Shown here in pieces: positions 49,799 through 57,414 of a stretch of DNA of 64,000 nucleotides. Origin of the DNA: a bacterium. Its GTDB lineage: Bacteria > UBP4 > UBA4092 > JAOAEQ01. Both the position numbers and the translations under genes were made by a program. The notes beneath the pieces were generated by a model. It had not been told where the DNA came from. It worked only from the letters and a program-made list of their open reading frames with translations, and did no database searches. The DNA lies in NCBI GenBank assembly GCA_026416715.1, contig JAOAEQ010000012.1, positions 30,179 through 94,178 of the forward strand, written 5' to 3'. Each line of letters begins with the position of its first letter. Position 1 is the stretch's first letter.

Positions 49799-50836
49799 AT
49801 GATGTTACTCCAGAAAATTTTGGGCGGCGGATTGTCTGCCCTACTCGATTATCTATCCGCGCATGTATTAACCTGTCTCGTACCGGCATTTTTTATCGCT
49901 GGTGGAATAGCGGTATTCGTTTCGCAAACTGCGGTGATGAAATATTTCGGGGCGCAAGCGAAAAAATGGGTTGCGTATAGTGTCGCGTCAGTTTCCGGAA
50001 CTATCCTTGCAGTATGCTCATGTACCATATTGCCGTTATTCGGTGGGATATATAAACGCGGAGCTGGGCTTGGTCCCGCAACTGCGTTTCTCTATTCTGG
50101 TCCGGCGATAAATGTTCTTGCTATCGTTTATACTGCGCGGTTGTTAGGATTCGAGTTAGGGCTCGCGCGTGCTCTCGGTGCAATTTCGTTTTCCATTATC
50201 ATCGGATTAATTATGGCTTGGCTATGGCGGAAAGAGGAAACGGTTAAAAATAGTAATAATCAAATGTTTATTCTGCCGGATGACCAGAAACCTAAACATG
50301 GTGGAATAACTATTCTCTATTTTTCGGTTCTCGTCGGTATCCTGATTTTTGGTGCAGCGAAAAAATGGATAATAACCGGCATTCTATTAGTCAGTCTCGG
50401 AATTATCCTATATCGTTGGTATAAAAAAGAGGAGTTGAAAGAATGGATGTTCCAGACCTGGGATTTATTTAAGAAAGTGTTCCCGATTCTATTAGTTGGG
50501 GTGTTTATTGCTGGAATGTTGAAAGTTCTCGTTCCGGAATCGGTTATCACTAAATGGCTAGGCGGCAATAGTCTAACCGCAAACCTACTAGCATCAGTAT
50601 TTGGCGCGTTGTTCTATTTTTCGACCTTAACCGAAGTGCCGATTATTAAAGCATTGCTCGACCTCGGAATGGGAAAAGGACCGGCATTAGCGCTGTTGCT
50701 TGCCGGTCCGGCGTTGAGTCTGCCGAGTATGATAGTATTAATCCGATTGATTGGATTCAAGAAAACCCTAGCGTATGTGATTCTGGTAGTGGTTATGTCG
50801 ACTATAACTGGGATGCTATTTGGAGTAATCATATAA
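49799..50836 (+). CDS. ArsP/SO_0444-like permease (DUF318)
   Basis: A 345-residue inner-membrane permease with eight to ten helices in two related halves. Family landmarks are VCSCTILPLFGGIYKRGAGLGPA with the Cys pair and GPAINVLAI in the first half, and TEVPIIKALLDLGMGKGPAL, AGPALSLPSMIV in the second. Family members export organoarsenicals or copper/zinc. Adjacent arsM in this operon favours methylated-arsenic export. The frame is open from a TTG at 49781, but the ATG at 49799 just after the repeat is taken as the start. Confidence 0.85.
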   Translation: MMLLQKILGGGLSALLDYLSAHVLTCLVPAFFIAGGIAVFVSQTAVMKYFGAQAKKWVAYSVASVSGTILAVCSCTILPLFGGIYKRGAGLGPATAFLYSGPAINVLAIVYTARLLGFELGLARALGAISFSIIIGLIMAWLWRKEETVKNSNNQMFILPDDQKPKHGGITILYFSVLVGILIFGAAKKWIITGILLVSLGIILYRWYKKEELKEWMFQTWDLFKKVFPILLVGVFIAGMLKVLVPESVITKWLGGNSLTANLLASVFGALFYFSTLTEVPIIKALLDLGMGKGPALALLLAGPALSLPSMIVLIRLIGFKKTLAYVILVVVMSTITGMLFGVII

Positions 50837-50850
50837 ACTATTACTTATTA

Positions 50851-50940
50851 GGAAACCATGAAATCTAGGATGATCAAAAATTCAATGTTACACGGTAAAT
50901 GCCAAACACAAAATGATTGTTTCCTGCGTTCATGGATTCC
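50851..50940. repeat. Inverted repeat before arsC
   Basis: GGAAACCATGAAATCTAGGA (50851-50870) is complementary, imperfectly, to TTTCCTGCGTTCATGGATTCC-type right arm (50920-50940). It ends 20 bases before the arsC ATG. Confidence 0.6.
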
Positions 50941-50960
50941 AAATAATAATATAGTATTTT

Positions 50961-51389
50961 ATGAAAAAGCGCGTTTTATTCATCTGTACCCATAACTCTG
51001 CACGGTCGCAGATGGCGGAAGGGATATTACGTGCGGTCTATAGCGACCGCTATGAAGTATATAGCGCAGGAACGGAACCGACTGCAGTTAATCCCTATGC
51101 AATTAAGGTTATGGCAGAACTCGGGATTGATATTTCCAACCATCGGGCGAAAAGTATCGATGAATTTCGAGAATGCCAGTTTGATTATGTGGTTACTGTC
51201 TGCGATTCTGCGAAAGAAACCTGCCCTTATTTCCCGGGTGCAGGAAAGAAACTACATCAGAGTTTTGATGATCCATCGAAGTTTCAAGGAACGGAGGATG
51301 AAATCCTCGCCGGATTCCGGCGAGTGCGCGATGAAATTAAAGCGTGGATAGAAAAAACCTTTATCGCCACAGAGACACCGAGTGACTGA
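50961..51389 (+). CDS. arsC: Arsenate reductase, low-molecular-weight phosphatase/thioredoxin-coupled type
   Basis: A 142-residue enzyme that reduces arsenate to arsenite. The P-loop C-x5-R is FICTHNSARSQMAEG, and the later redox Cys pair is in VVTVCDSAKETCPYFPG, the arrangement of the thioredoxin-dependent (pI258) class. Two thioredoxin-like proteins follow in the same operon and could supply electrons. The C-terminal residues IATETPSD come from the left arm of a spacer repeat. Confidence 0.94.
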   Translation: MKKRVLFICTHNSARSQMAEGILRAVYSDRYEVYSAGTEPTAVNPYAIKVMAELGIDISNHRAKSIDEFRECQFDYVVTVCDSAKETCPYFPGAGKKLHQSFDDPSKFQGTEDEILAGFRRVRDEIKAWIEKTFIATETPSD

Positions 51390-51461
51390 ACATCATCATT
51401 TCACATTGCAAAATTAGCATTGCATATATAAATTTAAAATGAAACTTAGTGTCTTGGTGGC
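51366..51461. repeat. Inverted repeat (CACTAAGACAC family, copy 2)
   Basis: Left arm GCCACAGAGACACCGAGTG (51366-51384) lies inside the end of arsC; right arm CTTAGTGTCTTGGTGGC (51445-51461) lies 11 bases before the acr3 ATG. The arms pair with three or four mismatches. Confidence 0.75.
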
Positions 51462-51471
51462 AAAATATACT

Positions 51472-52515
51472 ATGAATCCTGAAAAGAAAAAACTATCTTT
51501 ACTCGATAAACTTTTAACCTTCTGGATATTTCTAGCGATGGGAATCGGGATAGCGGTCGGATTCCTGCTGCCGTCAGTAACTCGGTTTATCGCCGGATTG
51601 CAGGTTGGAACAACCTCGATTCCTATTGCCATTGGCTTAATTTTGATGATGTATCCACCGTTAGCGAAAGTAAAATACGAAGAGATGGGGAAAGTGTTCC
51701 AAAATAAGAAGTTATTAGGATTATCGCTTCTGCAGAACTGGATTATCGGACCGATAGTCATGTTTCTACTAGCAATTCTCTTTCTCCGTAATTATCCGGA
51801 ATATATGATTGGGGTTATCTTAGTCGGATTAGCCCGATGTATTGCAATGGTGATTGTCTGGAATGAACTGGCTGAAGGTGACCGGGAACTAGCGGTTGGG
51901 CTTGTCGCGTTTAATGCGATATTCCAAGTTCTCTTCTATGCGGTATATATCTATCTATTCATAACCGTCGCATTGAATTGGTTAGGGCTGGTTAAAGGAT
52001 TAAATGTTAGTATCTCGATATTCGAATCTGCGAAAACCGTGTTTATCTATCTTGGTATCCCGTTCCTTGCGGGTATCATCACCCGGTTCAGTTTAATGAA
52101 AGCGAAAGGGAAAGATTGGTTTGAAACCGTATTTGCGCCGAAAATCAGCCCATTAACCCTGATTGCGTTATTATTCACGATCATCATCATGTTTTCGTTG
52201 AAAGGGGAATATATTATCCAGCAACCGTTTGATGTTTTGCGTATTGCGGTACCGTTAGGGATATATTTCTTTCTGATGTGGTTTGCAACCTTTTATCTCG
52301 CTTACAAACTTGGTGCGAGTTATGGTCAAACTACTGCGGTATCGTTTACTGCCGCAAGTAACGATTTCGAGTTAGCGATTGCGGTAGCGGTAGCGATATT
52401 CGGGATAAGTTCGAATCAAGCGTTTGCAACTGTTATCGGTCCATTGCTCGAAGTACCGGTATTAATCAGTCTGGTTAACGTCGCCCTGCGGCTGAAGAAA
52501 CGATTTGTATCTTAA
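51472..52515 (+). CDS. acr3: ACR3-family arsenite efflux transporter
   Basis: A 347-residue transporter with about ten helices that exports As(III) using the proton gradient. Landmarks are [19 protein letters not shown] (with the essential Cys) and [20 protein letters not shown] longer reading from 51439 encodes the arm of a spacer repeat ([10 protein letters not shown]), so the ATG at 51472 ([14 protein letters not shown]) is chosen. It lies between arsC and arsM in an uninterrupted operon. Confidence 0.93.
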   Translation: MNPEKKKLSLLDKLLTFWIFLAMGIGIAVGFLLPSVTRFIAGLQVGTTSIPIAIGLILMMYPPLAKVKYEEMGKVFQNKKLLGLSLLQNWIIGPIVMFLLAILFLRNYPEYMIGVILVGLARCIAMVIVWNELAEGDRELAVGLVAFNAIFQVLFYAVYIYLFITVALNWLGLVKGLNVSISIFESAKTVFIYLGIPFLAGIITRFSLMKAKGKDWFETVFAPKISPLTLIALLFTIIIMFSLKGEYIIQQPFDVLRIAVPLGIYFFLMWFATFYLAYKLGASYGQTTAVSFTAASNDFELAIAVAVAIFGISSNQAFATVIGPLLEVPVLISLVNVALRLKKRFVS

Positions 52516-52557
52516 GGTTCCCTAAAATCAAAACGAATATTTTATAAAGGGTTTTAT

Positions 52558-53391
52558 ATGCACGAGAAAAATATTAAAAGGATAGTTCGAGTAGCGTATG
52601 GAAAGATAGCGAAACAAAATAGGAGTTGTTGCGGACCGGTCTCCTGTTGCGGTGATGAGCAATCCACCGCGATTAGTATCAGTAAAAAGCTCGGGTATTC
52701 GGATAAAGAGTTGAATGCGGTTCCGAAAGGAGCGAATCTCGGGCTCGGCTGCGGGAATCCGGTCGCATTAGCGACGTTAAAAAAAGGAGAGACGGTGCTC
52801 GACCTCGGGTCTGGTGCCGGATTCGATTGTTTCCTCGCAGCAAAACAGGTTGGGAAATCAGGTCATGTAATCGGCGTTGATATGACCCCGGAAATGCTTG
52901 ATAAAGCGCGAGAGAATGCGCAGAAAGGGAAGTATGATAATGTTGAATTTCGGCTCGGTGAAATTGAAAATCTACCAGTAGCGGATAATTCCGTAGATGT
53001 GATTATTTCCAACTGTGTGATTAATCTTTCTCCGGATAAGAACAGGGTATTTAAAGAAGCATATCGCGTGTTGAAACCCGGTGGGAGATTGATGGTATCA
53101 GATTTGGTTCTATTAAGGCCGTTACCGCCAGAGATTAAAAATTCGATTGAAGCATATATCGGCTGTCTATCCGGCGCAAGTTTGAAAAAAGATTATTTGA
53201 AAGCGATAAACCAAGCGGGATTCAAAAACGTCAAGATAATTGAGAAGTGTTCGTATCTGAGAGAAGTAATAGGGAATGCGGTAACTTCGCCAGCAATAAT
53301 CAAGAATTTTAAGGGAGCGAAAAATGATATTAATAATATCGCTCAATCAGTAGTCAGTATTACTGTGCTAGGGATTAAACCGAAGGGTTGA
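52558..53391 (+). CDS. arsM: Arsenite S-adenosylmethionine methyltransferase
   Basis: A 277-residue methyltransferase that converts As(III) to methylated arsenicals. The SAM motif is [16 protein letters not shown], and the three arsenic-binding Cys positions appear in [12 protein letters not shown] with [14 protein letters not shown] and AYIGCLSGA, in the order known for Ars[20 protein letters not shown] is also typical. It follows acr3 by 42 bases. Together with the DUF318 permease it suggests methylation followed by export. Confidence 0.94.
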   Translation: MHEKNIKRIVRVAYGKIAKQNRSCCGPVSCCGDEQSTAISISKKLGYSDKELNAVPKGANLGLGCGNPVALATLKKGETVLDLGSGAGFDCFLAAKQVGKSGHVIGVDMTPEMLDKARENAQKGKYDNVEFRLGEIENLPVADNSVDVIISNCVINLSPDKNRVFKEAYRVLKPGGRLMVSDLVLLRPLPPEIKNSIEAYIGCLSGASLKKDYLKAINQAGFKNVKIIEKCSYLREVIGNAVTSPAIIKNFKGAKNDINNIAQSVVSITVLGIKPKG

Positions 53392-53447
53392 TAACCTGTA
53401 TCAATCTATGTAATTCTCTTGTTATTTAAGTCAGGAGGTGAAATAGT

Positions 53448-53678
53448 ATGAAAATCGAAGTATGCGGTCCGGGGTGTAAACGGTGCCATACCACATTGAA
53501 AAATGTGCAGGAAGCGGTTAAAGAATTGAATCTTAACGCTGAAATAGAGTATATCACCGATATGAAACAAATGATGGATAAAGGAGTTATGTTTACTCCG
53601 GCGGTGATCATCGATGGCGTGATAAAATCCAGCGGAAAAGTTCCGACCGTTGCGGAAATCAAGAAATGGTTATCCTAA
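53448..53678 (+). CDS. Small thioredoxin-like redox protein (TM0996 family)
   Basis: A 76-residue thioredoxin-fold protein with MKIEVCGPGCKRCHTTLKNV, in which C-K-R-C is the redox pair, and FTPAVIIDGVIKSSGKVPT at the cis-Pro loop. The family is called redox-active disulfide protein 2 and recurs in arsenic and permease operons of anaerobes. It is the one gene of the operon with a full AGGAGGTGAAA ribosome site. It may reduce ArsC or shuttle metalloids. Confidence 0.88.
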   Translation: MKIEVCGPGCKRCHTTLKNVQEAVKELNLNAEIEYITDMKQMMDKGVMFTPAVIIDGVIKSSGKVPTVAEIKKWLS

Positions 53679-53680
53679 TA

Positions 53681-53795
53681 AATTCCAAACCCAAAATCCC
53701 AATGTCAAATAAATCATCTCATCATTCAATAACATAATTTAGGGATTTGAAAATTAAAAGATTTATTTGGATGTTGAGCTTTGAAATGTGGATTT
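53681..53795. repeat. Inverted repeat (CAAATGTCAAATAAATC family, copy 2)
   Basis: Left arm CCCAATGTCAAATAAATC (ending 53715) and right arm GATTTATTTGGATGTTGAG (from 53760), with longer loose outer pairing. It starts two bases after the thioredoxin stop and ends eight bases before the zinc-ribbon ATG. The left half is highly similar to that at 49682-49712. Confidence 0.8.
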
Positions 53796-53803
53796 AAAAA
53801 ATT

Positions 53804-53980
53804 ATGACTAATCAAAAGAAATGTCAATGTAATCAGTATCAATTAGCGCAACTGAAATCCGCAAAGAGAAAATCTGGACTGCGTGAGGTAGAATGTACTC
53901 GATGTAAAACTAGATTCTGGACAAACAAAACCGGAGAGATACTCTATTGTTTCGCTTGCGAAACGAAGAAAGGAAAATGA
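53804..53980 (+). CDS. Small zinc-ribbon protein in the arsenic operon
   Basis: A 58-residue protein with three Cys groups: KKCQCNQYQ near the start, ECTRCKTRFW in the middle and YCFACETKK at the end, the last two forming a C-x2-C...C-x2-C zinc ribbon. The TGA stop overlaps the ATG of the next gene (ATGA), which is strong evidence that it is translated. It is short and absent from many gene predictions. No family is recognised. Confidence 0.7.
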   Translation: MTNQKKCQCNQYQLAQLKSAKRKSGLREVECTRCKTRFWTNKTGEILYCFACETKKGK

Positions 53981-54456
53981 CTATGAGATTCCATAAGATT
54001 ATGGTATTAAGCATACTATGTTTAATGTTCTCATTACCGTCGGTCGGTTTACCCGCTAAGAAAAAAATAACGCAATCAACCGAACAAAAGAAACTAGGGT
54101 TTTCAACGATAACGACTTCAACTGCCACCACAGCCTACTCGAAGCAAACCACTATGGCAATCCCGAAAAGGTTACCAACGGTACTCGAGTTCGGCCGAGG
54201 AATCTGTCTTCCCTGCAAACAAATGAAACCGATTCTAGACGAACTAGCGAAAGAATATGAAGGGAAAGTGGTTATCCGAATCATTGACATTGATAAAGAC
54301 CCGGAGTTGACCAAAAAAAGCAGGATTCGATTAATTCCAACTCAAATATTTTATGATTCGACTGGAAAAGAAGTATATCGGCATGAAGGATTTATGGAGA
54401 AATCAGCGATAATTGAAAAGCTCAAAGAAATCGGCGTTACTGCAGATTCCAAATAA
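53977..54456 (+). CDS. Exported thioredoxin-like protein
   Basis: A 159-residue protein with an N-terminal export signal (RFHKIMVLSILCLMFSLPSVG), a variable linker and a thioredoxin domain with FGRGICLPCKQMKPILDELA (C-L-P-C active site) and IRLIPTQIFYDSTGKEV (cis-Pro). It would work outside the cytoplasmic membrane, receiving electrons through the CcdA-like protein encoded next. The ATG at 53977 overlaps the preceding stop; GAAAGGA lies before it. An upstream TTG frame is rejected. Confidence 0.85.
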   Translation: MTMRFHKIMVLSILCLMFSLPSVGLPAKKKITQSTEQKKLGFSTITTSTATTAYSKQTTMAIPKRLPTVLEFGRGICLPCKQMKPILDELAKEYEGKVVIRIIDIDKDPELTKKSRIRLIPTQIFYDSTGKEVYRHEGFMEKSAIIEKLKEIGVTADSK

Positions 54457-54464
54457 AAACCTTC

Positions 54465-54561
54465 TGCCACCAAGCCATTAAGATATTAAAAACCACTACC
54501 TTTTGTAACCATAAATATCTTTGTGAATGTGAATCTTGGCGGGCTTAGTGTCTTTGTGGCA
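54465..54561. repeat. Inverted repeat (CACTAAGACAC family, copy 3)
   Basis: Left arm TGCCACCAAGCCATTAAG (54465-54482) and right arm CTTAGTGTCTTTGTGGCA (54544-54561), pairing at 14 of 18 positions. The element ends 24 bases before the ccdA ATG. Confidence 0.75.
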
Positions 54562-54585
54562 TAAATATTTAACAGCTATCAAAAT

Positions 54586-55272
54586 ATGTTTCAACAATTA
54601 TTCGCTAATACCGAGCAGCTTATTCAAAGCGAACCGTGGTTAGCGTTTATCGCCGTATTACTTGGCGGGACAATGACCGCATCGAATCCCTGTGTTATTG
54701 CCATGATACCGTTAACCATTAGTTTCGTCGGCGGATATAAGGAAACGAAAGGTGTTAAACAATCGTTTTTTCTCTCGCTGACATTCGTACTCGGATTAAC
54801 CGTGATGTTCACTGCTATGGGTCTAATTGCCGCATTGTTGGGAACATTATTCGGGGTAACTGGTAAATTCTGGCCATATATCGTTTCGGGGGTATGTTTC
54901 ATTATGGGATTGCATTTACTCGATATTCTGCAATTCAATATCCCGTTCCCACAAAATTTGCGCCCGAAACAAACCGGATATCTCGGTGCATTTTTCTTAG
55001 GGTTATTATTCGGAATCGTTTCCGCGCCATGCGCTGCGCCAATTCTCATCGTTCTGTTAACATATATCGCCGCAAAGGGGAACATTGTTTATGGTACTAT
55101 GTTACTCTGGACCTATGCGTTTGGTCATTGTCTGTTAATTCTGATAGCGGGAACTTCGATAGGATTCGCAAAAACACTGCTCGAATCGAAAGGATATGCA
55201 ACTGCGAATTTAATCTTGCGAAAACTCGCAGGTCTTGTTATTATTGGAGTAGGTATTTATTTCCTCTTATAG
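54586..55272 (+). CDS. CcdA/DsbD-type transmembrane thiol electron carrier
   Basis: A 228-residue protein with six membrane helices. The two redox Cys lie in SNPCVIAMIPLTISFVGG and SAPCAAPILIVLLTYIA, as in CcdA, which passes reducing power from cytoplasmic thioredoxin to the exterior. The preceding exported thioredoxin is its natural partner. It is followed without a gap by the ferritin-like gene. The DsbD extracellular domains are absent. Confidence 0.9.
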   Translation: MFQQLFANTEQLIQSEPWLAFIAVLLGGTMTASNPCVIAMIPLTISFVGGYKETKGVKQSFFLSLTFVLGLTVMFTAMGLIAALLGTLFGVTGKFWPYIVSGVCFIMGLHLLDILQFNIPFPQNLRPKQTGYLGAFFLGLLFGIVSAPCAAPILIVLLTYIAAKGNIVYGTMLLWTYAFGHCLLILIAGTSIGFAKTLLESKGYATANLILRKLAGLVIIGVGIYFLL

Positions 55273-55282
55273 GAAGATGATT

Positions 55283-55762
55283 ATGAATGAACAAGAGAAA
55301 ACCAAATTTTTAGACTTACTAACCTTTTTAGCAACAGCAGAAACGAAAGTTGGGGAATTATATGAATCATGTAGTCACATCTGGAAAATAGATGCTCAAC
55401 TCTGGTCTGAGATAGCGCGTGAAGAACGGAATCACGCAGCGGCAATCGAAAAAATGCAGCAAATGGTCTCAACTTCACCGGAACAATTTACGCTAGCGGA
55501 ACCGTTTACTCCCATCGCATTACAAACCTTTATTCACATGGTTAATGAAATCATAAAGAAAGTTAATGCTGGTCAATTAACCCGCGAAAAAATCTTTGCG
55601 ATAGCGCTTGATATCGAGAAATCAGTGATTGAAACGAAATATAACCGGTTAGTAAAAACTGATCATGCTGAATATACCCAGTTAGTTGAACAAATTGTTG
55701 CTGAAACCCTTATCCACAAAGAATTGTTTAGCCAGAAATTAGATGAGTTGAAAAAGAAATAG
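55283..55762 (+). CDS. Ferritin-like/rubrerythrin-like diiron protein
   Basis: A 159-residue four-helix protein. Metal-ligand candidates are ATAETKVGELYESC, IAREERNHAAAIEKM (E-x2-H), IALDIEKSVIETKY and ETLIHKELF, in ferritin-like order. The ATG at 55283 is taken because AGGAAG sits six bases before it; an ATG at 55277 is too close. It ends the apparent arsenic/redox operon and faces the convergent GHL10 gene with a one-base gap. It may handle peroxide or metal stress. Confidence 0.7.
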   Translation: MNEQEKTKFLDLLTFLATAETKVGELYESCSHIWKIDAQLWSEIAREERNHAAAIEKMQQMVSTSPEQFTLAEPFTPIALQTFIHMVNEIIKKVNAGQLTREKIFAIALDIEKSVIETKYNRLVKTDHAEYTQLVEQIVAETLIHKELFSQKLDELKKK

Positions 55763-55763
55763 G

Positions 55764-57308
55764 TTATTTTAAATGAGCATTTAAAATCTGAACGAGCGAT
55801 TCATCTAACTGATTTGAAGAAAAGAACATAATCCCTTGATATCCTGCAGATTTAACCGCTTGAATTTGCTCAGCAACTGTTTTAGGATTGCGGGGTTTCG
55901 TCATTTTTCCGATTCGAGTATACAATGCTAATCCTGGATAAACTTGGTGCCATTTCTCCCCAGCATCTTGTTTAGATTTGGCGATAATCGACTTGAGTTC
56001 TGAAACACTTTCCGTATAATCCATTGGGCAAAGGATATCAATGATTCCTTGTTTAAGCCAACCACCACTATCTCGCAATACAACAGTTTTATCAGTCTCC
56101 AAATCACCTACCGCCGCGGATATAATTACATTCGGTTTTTGTTTCTTAACTTCTCGATACAATTGATTTACTAAATCCTGAACTTGGTTCGCCCGCCAAC
56201 TATCCCATAGCTCTTTCCTATTTGCTAATGCGGTATGGTCGAATTTCCTACCGTTCCGTTTTGCTAATTCCACAAGCTTCTTATTGATTACCGGACCTTG
56301 TATCGCTCCCTGTTCAAACGATTGAATTGTAACTTTTTCTGCCAGTTTAACTATCTGAGTCTCCCATACCCGTTTCAATGTTCCTGACATATCACCAATA
56401 AATTCGGGCTTTCCGGTATCGATATAAACTAAATTACCACCACGGTTTATATATGATACTATATTGGTTATCGTTATATTATCTATCGGATACAATCCCG
56501 TAACTAATACCGCTGACGGAATCGGAATTTCAGGTAATTGTCCTGCTTGAATAAATTTCGGTCGAATTTTCGCAAACGCTAGATACGGTTCGATACGATT
56601 CGGTATCCAATAATGCGATTTATTAAACTCACGGTCAACAATACAATATACCGGATATTGATTGAATCGGACTGGGTCAATTTTCTCCGGATAGAGAATC
56701 AGGTCTAACGGGTCGAATCCATATTCCGATTTGAACATCGCTCGCGATTGGGCTCCATATCCATAAAGGTTGCCACAATACCGAATATAATCTAAATGGA
56801 ATCCATCAATATCATAAGGCAATATATCCAGCATAACTGTTTTAAGATACGATTTAACCTCCGGAAGGGCTGGATCAAGAAAATATTGACTACCAGTACT
56901 TATCCCATCAAATCCGGGAGTTAACCACTCTGGATTTTTCGGTATCAATGTATCTGTTGCCCCTTCATAATAAACGCAAAACCACGGATGAACCGAAATA
57001 TTCCGTTTATGAGCTGTTTTAATGAGATAATCGAGCGGGTCAAATTCATTGGAAACAGCAATGGTATATCGATAATGTGAAGTTTTATAATATACTTTTC
57101 CATGACACATTACCGCTGGGAATATTGCATTTAAATTCGCTCGGGTCACCTTCTCTAACAACGCATCTGCAGAGGTTTTCGTAGCAAAATCATTTGCCGG
57201 AACCCAGATTCCTCGAAACGATAGCTGATGCGATAATGGATACGCACCACAACCTAAACTGCATAACAATCCGACTATACTGAATACCTTTTTACACAGC
57301 ATATTCAC
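55764..57308 (-). CDS. GHL10/YngK-like exported glycosidase-like protein
   Basis: A 514-residue exported protein (signal peptide 1-24, with a possible lipoprotein Cys near LLCSLGCGA). The catalytic-type barrel has LSFRGIWVPANDF, KVTRANLNAIFPAV, NISVHPWFCVYYEG, DIDGFHLDYIRYCGN and, after an inserted domain (about 270-335, NIVSYINRGGNLVYIDTG), VQDLVNQLYREVKKQKPNV and DILCPMDYTESV. This is the GHL10 (DUF4015-like) family, some members of which cut peptidoglycan or related glycans. Acid residues for catalysis fit but are not proven. Confidence 0.82.
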   Translation of the reverse strand: MNMLCKKVFSIVGLLCSLGCGAYPLSHQLSFRGIWVPANDFATKTSADALLEKVTRANLNAIFPAVMCHGKVYYKTSHYRYTIAVSNEFDPLDYLIKTAHKRNISVHPWFCVYYEGATDTLIPKNPEWLTPGFDGISTGSQYFLDPALPEVKSYLKTVMLDILPYDIDGFHLDYIRYCGNLYGYGAQSRAMFKSEYGFDPLDLILYPEKIDPVRFNQYPVYCIVDREFNKSHYWIPNRIEPYLAFAKIRPKFIQAGQLPEIPIPSAVLVTGLYPIDNITITNIVSYINRGGNLVYIDTGKPEFIGDMSGTLKRVWETQIVKLAEKVTIQSFEQGAIQGPVINKKLVELAKRNGRKFDHTALANRKELWDSWRANQVQDLVNQLYREVKKQKPNVIISAAVGDLETDKTVVLRDSGGWLKQGIIDILCPMDYTESVSELKSIIAKSKQDAGEKWHQVYPGLALYTRIGKMTKPRNPKTVAEQIQAVKSAGYQGIMFFSSNQLDESLVQILNAHLK

Positions 57309-57414
57309 AAACAGACATTAGGGTTAGAGGATTATTTCAAGCGGAACCCTGATTTATCCTCGACTCAAGTTTGGACAGAACCTTTTCGAACAAGCGTAAT
57401 ATCTTGCACCTTGC

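Noticed and set aside
40044..54561. CRISPR-like arrays among the repeats
   Set aside because: The repeats are inverted pairs, single per spacer and not regularly spaced direct repeats; no cas genes are in the window.
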